64,000 nucleotides of DNA from Trissonchulus latispiculum (lineage: Eukaryota > Nematoda > Enoplea > Enoplida > Ironidae): assembly GCA_030248195.1 (NCBI GenBank), contig JASAND010023020.1, positions 26,503 through 90,502 of the forward strand, read 5' to 3'. Below the pieces are notes generated by a model that had not been told where the DNA came from, did no database searches, and saw only the letters and a list, made by a program, of their open reading frames with translations. Made by a program: the position numbers and the translations under genes. Shown one piece after another: positions 49,601-57,579 of this stretch (position 1 is the stretch's first letter; each line of letters starts with the position of its first letter).

Positions 49601-52600
49601 AAAATTGCCAATTTTTACCATTTTTACCCTATTTTTTCGAAAAATTTTCCTGCTTCGCCGGATATTTAACAAAATTTTCACTATTTTAGCGTAAAAAAAC
49701 ACCTAAAATTAGTCATTTTTTAGCGATTTTTGGCATTTTTTGCACAAAAAACGTAAAAATTAGCAAAATTTTTCCAAAAATATGCCGCCCCCCATTTTTG
49801 GTGCGCCATGGGGGGGGCAACTTCGAGCCCCCCCCCATAAAGCCCACCCCTCATAAATTTTGGCCTAAAACTAAGCCAGCCTAGCGATGTATTGTACCCT
49901 GCGAATGAGCAGCGTAGACCCTGTTAAAGGGTACGAGAGCTCTCCGAATGTTATCTTTTACCTTTACAACATTGAATGTGTACATCCAAGTTTATCATTG
50001 AATGTTAAGATTCACTGGAGTCAAACAACGAATGTACACATTTCATTATTTTGAGAGCCTCCATCTTAAAACATTAAGTCACGGACAAAAAGTTGCAATA
50101 CGTATTTCAGAAATTCAGTTCACGTCATACAGCCGTTATTTGGTGGAGTCGGGAAGCGAGAATTTCCTCATTTGACTATCTCTCCCCATGGCTCTCGAAG
50201 TACATACCTCAGTCAGCCCATCCAACAGTTTTGTATAGTTGATTTCAATCGTAATCAACAATACGTCACCAGCCCATTACAAATCAAAACCAAACAGTAA
50301 CGGCCTATTACACCACCGACCTTTGCAGTAAGAATTGATTCTTGTCGAGTCATTTCTGCCATGCGAGCCTCCAGCTCCGAGCGATCTGCCTGACTCCGCT
50401 GTTCCAGTTCCTGCCAGCGCTGTTCAGTTTCCTGTCAAAAGAAGAAATACTCAGAGTCAATGCACACTACGAAAGCTAAAGCATGGTAAAACCAAAAAAC
50501 TAGAATTAAAATGCACCTATGGAATATGAAAAATGCAATATGTGTGACATTAGGTTTTAAGTGGACATATGACTAGGCTTTAAAACGTTAATATGGGAGT
50601 AAATGACAAGAGGACAAGGTTAAAAGCGCACTTAAAAGTTAAAGTTAAAAGTCAAAAGCTTCGCTGAACAACCCATATTTGCGGAAACTGTCCAAACTGA
50701 TGCCGTCGACAGTTCTTCAGTAACCGTTTACCAATTTATGAGCATAACACTTCTTTTGCAACTACGTAGTTGTGCTCGCAATACTTAATAATTACTAAAG
50801 AATTAATTTAATGCATACAAATTGATGTCCCAAATTCTGAGCAAGCAGTGCAGAATAAAACGCTTAACATTTCACAATCAGCATACTCGCCTGGAAAGCT
50901 GACGAATTTAGAGTTTATCCCAGTAAACGTCAAATGCGGCGTGGAGCATGAGACTCCACGAATATGTGTCGTTCAGCGAAGCTGGACCATATTAGTGCGC
51001 TTTTAACCTAGTCCTTTTGTCATTTACAACCTACCCCTACAATATTAATGTTTAAAAATCTAATGTCACACATATTGCCTTTTTCATGCTCCATTGGACC
51101 ATTTTTATTCTTGTCCTATTTCATTTGTAAGGTTCTCACTAAAACGTAAGTAAAAATGTAAGCTTTATGAAATAAATTTTAAAAATTCCCCCAATAATAA
51201 ATCGTCAACCGAACCATAGAACAAAGAAGCTTGAAAGTACCAAGTTCTCTTTTTCACGATTTTAGTAGAAAAACTCTCATCCACGACACGTAAGAATATT
51301 CTAGAAAGTTGCAGGAAGTTATTACATAGTTGCTATTTATAGGTCATACCACTAGCGTAGCCAGAAAAAAATTTCGGGGGGGGAAGTTCAAGTGTCGGGG
51401 CTAGAAAACTGAAATTTTTTCTCTTTCTTGACCTTCTTGAAGAATTTTGTTGAAATTACAATAATTTTTAAGGCGCAGTGCGTGTTCATGCACCCAAATG
51501 ATGCAGAAGGTGGTCAAAGTACACTAAATAGAGTAATTGGTACTCATTTTTAAGCGCGAAACACGTATTATAACGCTACAATACGCTTATTTCGCGCCGA
51601 AGGTGCGAAACCTTTTTGAAAAATGGGCATTTTACAAATAGCAGGAAAAAATTCCTGGGGGGCAACACAATTTCGGGGGGGGGGGGACCCCCCCCCCCTG
51701 GCTACGCGCCTGGGTCATACTGTACTTCAGCAGCACTCTGCTGTAGCGCAACCAGGCGCAAATGTTACTGCCAAAGAAGGAGACTTAGATGGCACGTTTT
51801 GTAATGCTATTCGGTGCTTGCTTGCAAATTTCAGTAGATTGCAAATTATCTGTAGTTAGTTATAGGCCGTACTGTACTTTAACAGCACACTACTCTACTG
51901 CAATGCAACCACGAATGACGAACAACAAGGTGGAAGCAGGAGAGTGCACGTCATTTAGCTGGCGCACGGTGCGCAAATAGGTCTCTAAGTCTCTAAGTGC
52001 CTTTTATGCCCATATTATACTGATCAGTGATAAATTACCTGCACAGATGGAAATACCTATTCCAATCTTTGTGAAAATAAACGTAGATTTTAGTTGACGA
52101 CTGACAAAACGGAATACAGAAAGCTGCATATATGACAGCTGATTCATGGCAGTAGAAAACCACAACACCATGAGGTTCTCTCATCTACAGCTTATCGAAT
52201 GGTTCACTCATGGGGGCGTTGAATGAGCCTCACTGTTGCCTGAGTTAAATGGGAGGAGTCTCCAAAGAAGTTATCATTATCAGAATTTTAATTGATTTAG
52301 AATAATTATTTCCATAATTGATATGGCTGCCTATACCTCAAGTCTGGTAGTTAGTTCCTGTATTTCCTCCAAAGCTCTGCTATGCTTCTGAGCAACCGTT
52401 CTAACTTCCTCCTGAGCGGCAGTATGCTCTTCTCTCATACGACTGCATTCCTCTTCCGTTGTTTCTAGAGATCTCTGAAACAAGTTAAGTAACTTAAGTA
52501 ACTAAATGTCAAAAAATAAGCTATTAGGTTACAGCCAACAGTAGTGAAAATACTCAAGATTCCTCAGACAGTAATACCGTAAGCCATGCAGATAACAACA

Positions 52601-53726
52601 CAGGTTTTTGTTGTTGTTGTTCTTGTTATTGTGATTTCAGGGCTCGTCAGCCTGAAAGCTGTATACAATAGGAGGCAAATCACAAGATCATCCCAACTTC
52701 AGAACACGCCTTCGTAGTTTGATAGCATTTGCGCATCATTCGGTTGGAGAAGTCGGAATAGACAAGAATGGTAAGGCCAACAATCCCTCGGCGGCATAAA
52801 TTTAAGAACCTGGGCAACGTCAGGATCAGAGCACTAAGACAAGGAAAAGCATGCCCCCAAACAACCCCTCCCCCATTAACTCCGTTGACCAGACGAACGC
52901 CAGAAAACAACTGTAAGAAATCTGATGGAAGGGTTCAGTGCCCATCATATTTCCCACTTAGGCGGCCTTTGAGTCCTCCGTAACCTGGGATTACTTTACT
53001 GGGCGGGGGGCGGGGGAGCGCCCCCCAACGTTTCGAGCCCCCTTTACTCGACCTCTTTACCCCCCACTCTGCCCGCCCCACTCCCTCATTTTGGGCTTTC
53101 CCCCACTCAGCCCAGAAAATGACAAATTTTAAGGATTTTTGGTCAAAATTTTCAAAAATTTACCGGCTTCGCCAGAATTTTTTGGTCAAAATCGTCTATT
53201 TTGGTACTCAAACTCAATTTTTGAGCACTTTGTAGCATAGTTATAGCAGCATATGTAGAAAACAGGCTATTGTTTTACTGTATTTTTTGGCATTTTTCGA
53301 CTATTTTATTCCCCCCACTTTTTTCGCCTAAAATAAACCCAGATAACTACAGATAAACATCAGTATCATCATATCTGGGGACAATCGGTGCGATATATAT
53401 AGCCGCGCTAAAGGCACCCGGTACTTTAGTCCAGCATCCCGAGGGTGCCATGCATTTGGGAACAATCAAGGCGAGTAGTACGCTGGGTTATCGATTTCCT
53501 ATGACATGCTTGGGTGATTCTTCTTTCTGCAGACAGTCGGGCAGGGGGAGGGCAAACTACACCAGTTTTTTTACAGAAATGAAAAGGTAAAAAATGCAAT
53601 GATAATATTCAGGACACTTCGGGGTAAGCAGCGAAAATGTTATAAAAAGCATTGCAAAATTACCTCAACATCAGCTAATTTCTGGACAGCTTCAATCTTT
53701 TCTTCAAGAGCTTTCCGCAGTGACTC
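25503..53726 (-). CDS. SLMAP: SLMAP orthologue, coiled coil and tail anchor (5' part absent)
   Basis: Sarcolemma membrane-associated protein is a tail-anchored coiled-coil component of the STRIPAK phosphatase-kinase complex. In known members an N-terminal FHA domain binds phosphorylated MST1/2 and the C-terminal helix anchors the protein in ER, nuclear or plasma membrane. Sixteen exons here encode about 600 residues. The first two read ESLRKALEEKIEAVQKL and RSLETTEEECSRMREE, very close to vertebrate SLMAP as I recall it (ESLRRVLQEKIEVVRKL, then RSLSNTEDEC). The next two (AEMTRQESILTAK, SLQDENDLGKEQ) also align. The rest is heptad coiled coil with one Pro/Ser-rich insert, then a hydrophobic anchor and a Ser-rich end. 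Phases chain correctly except across 37524-31953, where one exon of 3n+2 nt must be missing. Length from this point to the end is similar to the vertebrate protein. No FHA exons were found upstream in the window. Confidence 0.85.
26148..26288 (-). CDS. SLMAP: SLMAP penultimate exon
   Basis: 141 nt, phase 0 to 0. Acceptor TCTCTTTTTAG, donor GTATGT. Encodes 47 residues of charged coiled coil (ERDEKDVELARLRQKLEKL) followed by an acidic stretch (CDDSYDD) that leads into the anchor exon. Confidence 0.85.
26289..27882. other. SLMAP intron, part
   Basis: AT-rich intron sequence. No exon or transposon recognised. Confidence 0.45.
27883..28535. mobile_element. hAT-type MITE, 653 bp
   Basis: Terminal inverted repeats CAGTGGCGTAG / CTACGCCCCTG, flanked by an 8-bp target duplication with one mismatch (CTTGCAGG at 27875-27882, CTTGCAGA at 28536-28543). 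The interior has paired TCTGGGGGCAGAGCCCCC-type hairpins but no transposase. The TIR matches the widespread hAT-like GGCGTAGC end type. Lies in an SLMAP intron. Confidence 0.85.
28951..29320 (+). repeat. Tandem repeat, about 2.6 units of 140-147 bp
   Basis: Units begin GTCAAAAGTTGCTCAGCTGA-like at 28951, 29091 and 29238. Each contains CTTTCATTTGATACCAAATT and CCCCACCCCACCACAGCAC. The third unit is cut off where a diverged region starts. Its period is close to the 145-bp satellites further right but the sequence is different. Confidence 0.85.
29321..30181. repeat. Repeat-like segment leading to a terminal hairpin
   Basis: Probably the body of a dispersed element that ends in the hairpin at 30182. 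It contains a triplicated TCTGCGCAGGAT-type motif at about 30097-30145. Similarity to the tails of the modular elements at 36-60 kb is limited to short motifs, so the relationship is uncertain. Confidence 0.4.
30182..30207. repeat. Hairpin, 11-bp perfect arms
   Basis: ATAGGGGTCGC, loop TGCC, then the perfect complement, preceded by CATATT as in the other terminal hairpins of the window. Confidence 0.8.
30364..30730. mobile_element. CTGG-type G-run MITE (copy 1)
   Basis: TIR CTGGCTTATT / AATAAGCCAG with a 5-bp flanking duplication with one mismatch (CAAGC / CAAAC). Subterminal G/C runs are on both sides and the interior contains GACTTCGCCGG. No transposase. Near-identical in plan to 46527-46935 but in opposite orientation. 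Confidence 0.75.
30731..31863. other. SLMAP intron, part
   Basis: No exon, RNA gene or clear repeat recognised. Confidence 0.4.
31864..31953 (-). CDS. SLMAP: SLMAP exon, phase 0 to 0
   Basis: 90 nt. Acceptor ACATTAG, donor GTATAC. Encodes 30 residues with NLSNSLEESITDK at the end, joining in frame to LTSSQDELELL in the next exon. The upstream exon at 37524 ends in phase 1, so at least one unseen exon lies between them. Confidence 0.7.
31954..32994. other. SLMAP intron, part, with G-rich stretch
   Basis: About 32530-32910 is strongly G-rich on the plus strand, with homopolymers of A and G and (TTA)n. The open frames here follow from that bias. No exon was accepted. Confidence 0.4.
32995..33725. 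repeat. Foldback pair of E1, 161-bp arms
   Basis: Nearly perfect 161-bp inverted repeat with a 409-bp spacer. Each arm contains about three direct sub-repeats of the pattern AATATGAGC..GGACAAGATTTAAAA. Outer ends read GCAGTCGCATGAAAAATAC. A shorter relative is at 63304-63643. Confidence 0.9.
33905..36600 (+). repeat. 145-bp satellite array, about 18 units
   Basis: Units contain CAGCGACCCCGATTTACTAT, GGGCAAGCTTTCAGGCAGTT and a GC-rich block GGCTGCAGCGCCGCAGCGCA. Successive starts at 33921, 34066, 34211 and 34356 give a constant 145-bp period. Units are very similar, with a few carrying an added GTGCTGCACG block. 145 is not a multiple of 3, so the reading frames across it are shifting artefacts. 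Confidence 0.95.
37248..37279. repeat. Terminal hairpin of E1
   Basis: Imperfect palindrome ATTATGGGGC ... GCCCCATGAT with a 12-base loop, preceded by GGCTCAT. Same position relative to the tail as the hairpins at 40084, 57546 and 59775. Confidence 0.75.
37524..37586 (-). CDS. SLMAP: SLMAP exon, 63 nt, phase 1 to 1
   Basis: Acceptor ATATTTCAG, donor GTAATT. Encodes LQVQEYQQSSKQSHAEAEQL plus one Lys, three heptads. It is sandwiched between two modular elements. Confidence 0.75.
38590..39080 (+). repeat. 153-bp satellite, about 3 units
   Basis: Units share GCAGCACTCTACTGCAGCGC and AGTTATAGGCCGTGCTGTAC. CTCTACTGCA-type starts at 38751, 38904 and 39057 give a 153-bp period. The same satellite occurs inverted at 40135-40800 and as a remnant at 51715-51960. 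Confidence 0.9.
40084..40117. repeat. Terminal hairpin of E2, perfect 15-bp arms
   Basis: ATTATAGGGGAGCGC, loop TCTC, then the exact complement. Stem bases differ from the 57546 hairpin but remain paired. Confidence 0.9.
40118..41455. mobile_element. Second E2-like body with inverted satellite
   Basis: The satellite of 38590-39080 runs here in reverse orientation (about 40135-40800, starts at 40141, 40294, 40447, 40606 and 40765). It is followed by a forward tail (about 40860-41425) and a decayed hairpin at 41428-41455. It may be a partner copy generated by an inverted duplication. No coding content. Confidence 0.6.
41630..41692 (-). CDS. SLMAP: SLMAP exon, 63 nt, phase 1 to 1
   Basis: Acceptor CTTTTTGCAG, donor GTGCGT. 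Encodes EQLSREQDRRRLAREQIDQL plus Lys. Three heptads, highly charged. Confidence 0.8.
41994..42119 (-). CDS. SLMAP: SLMAP exon, 126 nt, phase 1 to 1
   Basis: Acceptor AAATTTTAG, donor GTGTGT. Twice the length of the 63-nt exons, 42 residues of coiled coil (for example SRMMEEMGSLKKQVQDKENT). It may be a fusion of two such exons by intron loss. Confidence 0.8.
42120..43132. other. SLMAP intron
   Basis: No exon or transposon recognised. Ends near a TTAAATTAAA run at about 43010-43028. Confidence 0.45.
43133..43498 (-). CDS. SLMAP: SLMAP long exon with Pro/Ser-rich insert
   Basis: 366 nt, phase 1 to 1. Acceptor TATTGTTGTTATTGTAG, donor GTACGT. Encodes 122 residues: coiled coil (RELELSLRITQDLQHQL), then a run of Ser and about 60 residues rich in Pro, Ser and Asn (for example NPPPAPAPSTNGNANPLPVI), then coiled coil again (EEMESLRIELAKALQAQRL). 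The insert breaks the heptads and is probably a flexible linker. Confidence 0.85.
43664..43726 (-). CDS. SLMAP: SLMAP exon, 63 nt, phase 1 to 1
   Basis: Acceptor GTTTGTAG, donor GTAAAG. Encodes AQLREATVEKQKTSELCMSL plus Gln; three heptads. Confidence 0.8.
44258..44323 (-). CDS. SLMAP: SLMAP exon, 66 nt, phase 1 to 1
   Basis: Acceptor GTTCGTTGCAG, donor GTAATA. Encodes DQAKLSEDRFSRLVEDATVD then LR. One codon longer than the 63-nt exon class. Confidence 0.8.
44507..44569 (-). CDS. SLMAP: SLMAP exon, 63 nt, phase 1 to 1
   Basis: Acceptor GCTTTTTTAG, donor GTAAGC. Encodes EQLHKTREELYNSNNRSATL plus Glu. Confidence 0.8.
45067..45775. mobile_element. hAT-type MITE filled with GGCCCG arrays
   Basis: 709 bp. 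Terminal inverted repeats TAGTGTTGTCA / TGACAACACTA, flanked by a 6-bp duplication TGTACC (45061-45066, 45776-45781). Both ends carry dense CCCGGCCCGAA / GGGCCGGGCTCG motifs while the middle is AT-rich. Same design as the MITE at 8096-8505 (hAT ends plus GC-rich arrays) with different sequence. Lies in an SLMAP intron. Confidence 0.8.
45894..45956 (-). CDS. SLMAP: SLMAP exon, 63 nt, phase 1 to 1
   Basis: Acceptor ATATTTTAG, donor GTAACG. Encodes SKFEDALEQVKESEKQVTHL plus Gln (the first codon is split with the upstream exon). Confidence 0.8.
46321..46352. repeat. Hairpin of the modular-element type
   Basis: ATTATGAGGG ... CCCTCATGAT around CGCTCCGCG, preceded by TTTCAT. The stem differs from the other hairpins but still pairs. 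It is probably the end of a decayed element copy. Confidence 0.65.
46527..46935. mobile_element. CTGG-type G-run MITE (copy 2)
   Basis: TIR CTGGCTTATTTTTA / TAAAAATAAGCCAG; 5-bp duplication with one mismatch (ATGCC / ATGTC). G runs of 8-11 bases near both ends and an internal palindrome CCGGCGAAGCCGG. No transposase. Confidence 0.8.
46936..47416. other. SLMAP intron, part
   Basis: Contains an inverted pair around CAAAGTCAGACCAACC / CCTGGTCTGACTTTGGGTGT (about 47117-47136 and 47281-47302), followed by a shared block ending TCTCTAACTGTGA. A small foldback element is possible. No exon. Confidence 0.4.
47417..47575 (-). CDS. SLMAP: SLMAP exon, 159 nt, phase 1 to 1
   Basis: Acceptor GCAATTTAG, donor GTGCGC. 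Encodes RIEKLRNEQQDWMTSQKELL, then an IPPGDPESPLDERL linker, then TTDMLKTTQLELETYK. A Pro-containing break in the coil. Confidence 0.8.
47576..48118. other. SLMAP intron, nothing recognised
   Basis: AT-rich. I looked for a GIY-YIG nuclease region downstream of the reverse transcriptase fragment and did not see one. Confidence 0.4.
48119..48991 (-). pseudogene. Penelope-like reverse transcriptase fragment
   Basis: About 290 codons of a Penelope-like element reverse transcriptase. Visible motifs in order: FDFSQLYTNL, then IGIPMGTSCGPFLANLV, then YVFRYIDDITVINDGG (the YxDD catalytic box), then a Lys-rich C-terminal part. Both halves are in the same frame, separated by a single TAA at 48641-48643. 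The region upstream of the first motif is missing and an in-frame stop precedes it. No endonuclease domain follows. It is a 5'-truncated dead copy in an SLMAP intron, in the same orientation as the gene. Its 5' end lies only about 86 bp past the SLMAP exon at 49077. Confidence 0.8.
49077..49134 (-). CDS. SLMAP: SLMAP exon, 58 nt, phase 0 to 1
   Basis: Acceptor AAATTTTCAG, donor GTAGCT. Encodes IGSLQDENDLGKEQIAALK; this aligns with vertebrate SLMAP (EALQADNDFTNERLTALQ as I recall it). It is where the phase changes from 0 to 1. Confidence 0.85.
49285..49345 (+). repeat. SINE-like fragment
   Basis: GGGTTTACCACAGGCTC and CCCAGCTATCTTTAGTGGTC match the body of the tRNA-derived repeat at about 22560-22620, without the tRNA-like head. 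Confidence 0.5.
49465..49879. mobile_element. CTGG-type G-run MITE (copy 3)
   Basis: TIR CTGGCTTA / TAAGCCAG with a perfect 5-bp duplication CCTAG (49460-49464, 49880-49884). Long G and C runs near both ends; interior CTTCGCCGG. Lies in an SLMAP intron. Confidence 0.85.
49880..50320. other. SLMAP intron, part
   Basis: No feature recognised. Confidence 0.4.
50321..50431 (-). CDS. SLMAP: SLMAP exon, 111 nt, phase 0 to 0
   Basis: Acceptor CTTCTTTTGACAG, donor GTCGGT (weak, but the frame fits both sides). Encodes ETEQRWQELEQRSQADRSEL then EARMAEMTRQESILTAK; the second part aligns with vertebrate SLMAP. Confidence 0.85.
50525..51119. repeat. Foldback pair of modular element E3
   Basis: Inverted arms at about 50525-50690 and 50960-51119, related to those at 37718-38383 (shared AAAACGTTAATATGGGAG and TTCGCTGAACAACCCATAT). 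The copy is more diverged, and a 363-bp hAT MITE has landed between it and its satellite remnant. Confidence 0.75.
51350..51712. mobile_element. hAT-type MITE, 363 bp
   Basis: TIR CACTAGCGTAGCCAG / CTGGCTACGCGCCTG with a perfect 8-bp target duplication GGTCATAC (51342-51349, 51713-51720). G/C runs sit just inside both ends. Inserted into the E3 satellite remnant, so it is younger than E3. Confidence 0.9.
51713..52035 (+). repeat. E3 satellite remnant and element end
   Basis: Two partial 153-bp satellite units (CAGCAGCACTCTGCTGTAGC), then the shared tail end (AGCTGGCGCACGG .. GTGCCTTTTATGCCCATATT) and a short palindrome ACTGATCAGT in place of the long hairpin. Confidence 0.65.
52337..52474 (-). 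CDS. SLMAP: SLMAP exon, 138 nt, phase 0 to 0
   Basis: Acceptor AACTTGTTTCAG, donor GTATAG. Encodes RSLETTEEECSRMREEHTAA and on to EEIQELTTRLE. The ERSL..TE.EC match across the upstream exon border is a key reason for the SLMAP call. Confidence 0.9.
52475..52984. other. SLMAP intron, part
   Basis: Contains a TTGTTG run near 52610. No exon or element recognised. Confidence 0.4.
52985..53342. mobile_element. CTGG-type G-run MITE (copy 4)
   Basis: TIR CTGGGATTACTTTACTGGG against a matching right end (CCTAAAATAAACCCAG); 5-bp duplication with one mismatch (GTAAC / ATAAC). G/C runs near the left end; interior CCGGCTTCGCCAG. Confidence 0.65.
53664..53726 (-). CDS. SLMAP: SLMAP exon, 63 nt, phase 0 to 0 (first one found)
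   Basis: Acceptor CTGGTTTTAG, donor GTAATT. Encodes ESLRKALEEKIEAVQKL then ADVE, nearly the vertebrate SLMAP sequence at this position. In known SLMAP about 200 residues including the FHA domain precede it; no such exons are visible to the right. Confidence 0.9.
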
Positions 53727-54649
53727 CTAAAACCAGAAATGGTCCGCCCAAATGTATGTATGTACAAGAAATAAAAATGCTCCTCTGGAGCATGAAAAAG
53801 TAATATGGGTGATGGTGAGGTTGCAAAATCAGGAGAGGACTAGTCTTTAAAATGCTTAATATGGGGCTAGGTTAAAAAATAGAAGAGGACTAGGTTGTGA
53901 GCGAATTAATATGGGCACAGCTTCGCCGAACAACCCATATTCGCCGTTTGTAAATGTAAATTATTATGCATATCCACGATACATTTGGTTTAGTTCATAA
54001 ATAACCTACGGCTACGGTATGTGCTCGAGCTTTATTCGAACTTTTAGTTTAGCAAACGTTTTCTTCGATAAGTGCTTCATACTAACCCGCGCATTTTACG
54101 TATCCATTTATACGGAAAATTTATATTCAAGAATAATTTAGGACTCTCCCACGATCTTCTATTTCCTCCTGACTTGGACCAATAGCTTTAGCATCATATC
54201 CTTAGACCTCTCCTAGTAGTAGAGCCTGCGGTAGTTCAACACAACAAAATGATGATAATTTACATACATATTCCTAGCAGCTAGTCTAACAGTACATGCA
54301 AACAGCTATATTCGATGAGTATTCAACTGCTTAAATCTTTTATTGACTGATATTGATAGCTCTAAGCTAAGACGAAACGTGAAATCCCGCGAATATGGGT
54401 TGTTCGGCGAAGCTGTGCCCATATTAATTCGCTCACAACCTAGTCCTCTTCTATTTTTTAACCTAGCCCCATATTAAGCATTTTAAAGACTAGTCCTCTC
54501 CTGATTTTGCAACCTGACCATCACCCATATTACTTTTTCATGCTCCAGAGGAGCATTTTTATTTCTTGTCCTTCTGTCATTTTAAAGGATCCCTTTCCAG
54601 CAATGCGGTAATGGATACAAGGAGCTTGAACAGTGCCATGCTAAACGAG

Positions 54650-56760
54650 CGTAGTCGATTTACAATATATGCCCCAACAAAACGCCGAAAAACGCTGTTT
54701 AAGGGATTTGACCATTGGTCAATAGGCCCCATAGACCGTAGTGACCACAGGTCACTTACCTCAATTTCGGCAATATGCCCATTGAAACGAGCGTAGTCGT
54801 CGATTTACTATATCGCGACTGTTCTGGCAAAAGGGCGTAAGTAGTCCAAACGGCCATTTTTCGTTTTTTTGCAGAATCGGCTTCTGGACACACTAAATTT
54901 TCATTTGGCGAAAAGACCTATTTGAAATTCCTTAAAATAAGGCCTCTGTAGGCATTTGTCACTGCGGCGCAATTGCAAAAATCTCCAAAGTTGTTCTGGC
55001 AAAAGGGCTTAAAACACCTTACGCCCTTTCACCCCGTATGTTTTACACATAAAATTTCATGTCGTCCTTACAAATCATGGGCAAAAAGGCGTAAGTGAGC
55101 TTCAATTTTTGGTAGTAGGAAGATTAAGCGATTTTCTCATAAATGGTGGATAGTTTCAAGCTGGTTGGTTTGAAATTCAATTGCCGTTATTGATAGAGAA
55201 CCTAGACCCAATTGTACAGCTGCATTGATGTGATTAGAGAAGGAAACTTATCATCAGACCAATCAACCGCCCTTCTTTATCATAACATTGGTTTAGGCAA
55301 CAGAAATAGTTAGTGGCTGATCAATTTCTGACTACCTATTATAAAAGTCACTAAAACCTAGTGTTAATATTTGCTTCACCATTGACAACAACAAAAAGTG
55401 ACACCATAGAAGCTTCACCTTAAGGTTTCAGTACATTGATCCACGTGGGTTCACGTTGATGGAAAGCTGTTGTTCTAGAGGCTCCGTTTCAGCATAGCTA
55501 TAAGCTAGCATAACATGCCGCTCCACAGGCAAAAAAACAACAGAATTGGAACAGATTTCGCACTTACGTCCTTTTACCACGACACGTATTACACGCCCCA
55601 ATATAACGCTGAAGTCAAATTTTCGATCTGCCAGTTTGGCGCAAGTGGACCCAATCGATAATTATGCAAATTAGGCGATGATTGTGTGAAAATATTCACA
55701 TAATTATATGCTGGCATTATTCTACGGTCTTGTCGGCTTAAATGTTTGAAGATTTCAAGTTATTATCGCAAAGATTTAGTTCAGGAGCTCAGTTCAAAGA
55801 AGCCTAAAATTTTCAAACGCCCGTTTCTCGAAAAAATGAAAAATCATTTACGCCCTTTTGCCAGAACAGTCGCGATATATGCCCCCGATCAAAACGCCGA
55901 AAAACGCAGTTTTAGGCCGTTTAACCAGTGGTCAATAGGACTCCTAGGCCGTAGTGACCAGTGGTCACTTCCGTTGGTTTCGGCAATATGCCCCTTGGAA
56001 CGAGCGTAGTCGATTTACTATATATGCCCCCTACCAAAACGTCGAAAAACGCAGTTTTGGGCCGTTTGACCAGTGGTCAATAGGCCATATAGGCTGAAGT
56101 GGCCAGTGGTCACTTCCGTCGGTTTCGGCGATATGCCCACTGAAACGAGCGTAGTCGATTTACTATATATGCCCCCAACCAAAACGCCGAAAAATGCAGT
56201 TTAAGGGATTTGACCACTGGTCGATAGGCCCCATAGACCGTAGTGACCACAGGTCACTTCCCTCAATTTCGGCAATATGCCCATTGAAACGAGCGTAGTC
56301 GATTTACTATATATGCCCCCGATTAAAACGCCGAAAAACGCAGGTTTAAGCCGTTTGACCAGTGGTCAATAGGATTCCTAGGCCGTAGTGACCAGTGGTC
56401 ACTTCCGTCGGTTTCGGCTATATGCCCATTGGAACGAGCGTAGTCGATTTACTATATATGCCCCCTACCAAAACGCCGAAAAACGCTGTTTTAGGCCGTT
56501 TGACCAGTGGTCAATAGGCCCCATAGGCTGTAGTGACCAGTGGTCACTTCCGTCGGTTTCGGCAATATGCCCATTGAAACGAGCGTAGTCGATTTGCTAT
56601 ATATGCCCCCGACCAAAACGCCGAAAAACGCAGTCAGGCCGTTTGACCAGTGGTCAATAGGCCCCATAGGCTGTAGTGACGACCAGTGGTCACTTCCGTC
56701 GGTTTCGGCGATATGCCCATTGAAACGAGCGTAGTCGATTTACTATATATGCCCCCGGCC
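54650..56760 (+). repeat. 145-bp satellite of E4
   Basis: Units start CGAGCGTAGTCGATTTACTA and continue TATATGCCCCCGACCAAAAC. Starts at 56001, 56146, 56290, 56435, 56580 and 56726 give 144-146 bp. Each unit has two mirror palindromes, TTGACCAGTGGTCAA and GTGACCAGTGGTCAC. The unit shares GATTTACTATATA with the otherwise different satellite at 33905-36600. Confidence 0.95.
54813..55875. mobile_element. Tc1/mariner-type MITE inside the satellite
   Basis: 1063 bp with TIR TCGCGACTGTTCTGGCAAAA / its complement at the right end, inserted into a TATATA site with a TA duplication. The interior has more GGCAAAAGGGCTTAA-type motifs near the left end. No transposase frame. It interrupts the satellite of E4 and is absent from the duplicated copy E5. 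Confidence 0.8.
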
Positions 56761-57545
56761 AAAATGCCGAAAAATGCTGTTTAGAGGGAGTTTTCCCAAC
56801 TTTGACCCTGGGCGAGGAACCACGGGAGCCATGCTGACCAGTGGTCACTTCGGGCGGTATCGGCAGTATGCTCATCGTTTTCAGCGACACCGATTTACTA
56901 TATATGGGTACCACCCCAAGGCCGAAAAACGTCATTTTTAGTGACTTTTAGGCAATTTCTAGTAAAAGTGGGACTTAGCAACTTTTACCCAAAACAGGCC
57001 AAAAAAATGCAAAGTTTGGGCCCATCTCCTGAAAGCTAGGGAGCAAAATTAAAAAATCCCCCTCGTTACTTTATGCATCCCTACTGGTAATTTTCAACAA
57101 AAGATACTAGACCTCTCCAGCTTCTACCCAGTTCTAGAAAAGTGTGACCAAAATTTGCGAAAAATAGCGAAAGTCCGACTTTGGGACCTTGGCACAGAGC
57201 CAAAATTGGCCAGGTGCCAAAATGACCAAAAAAAGGTAGCATGGGGGGATCCTGTCTACCAACATATAATAGTAGTATGGTGCCAAAATGCCGACATCGT
57301 TCCAACACTTAGCCGTAAAATGCATTTCCAATAAGCGTTATTCACCGAGAAAAAAACAAACGCACGGTAACTATCGCCTAGTGCAAAAATTCGAAGTTTC
57401 GAATTCGAACCAAAAGTATGGTGGTACTTGTAGTACTACTCGAGTTGTTTACGATGGTAACCTTTTTACCACTCCCGGACCTCTAATTAGCTGGCACCAG
57501 GCCAACACGGTCTCCAGGGGGCCGCGCAGACGCCTTTTTACCCAT

Positions 57546-57579
57546 ATTATGTAGGGGCGCTATCGCGCCCCTACATAAT
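57546..57579. repeat. Terminal hairpin of E4, perfect 15-bp arms
   Basis: ATTATGTAGGGGCGC, loop TATC, then the exact complement; preceded by GACGCCTTTTTACCCAT. Confidence 0.9.

Larger units (their letters stand above)
53764..57579 (+). mobile_element. Modular satellite-bearing element, copy E4
   Basis: Foldback arms of 180 bp (53764-53943 and 54390-54569), satellite of 145-bp units (54650-54812 and 55876-56760, split by a MITE), tail (about 56765-57545) and a perfect terminal hairpin (57546-57579). From about 54269 onward the sequence is repeated as E5. No coding content. It occupies most of the gap between RIOK3 and SLMAP exons. Confidence 0.65.
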
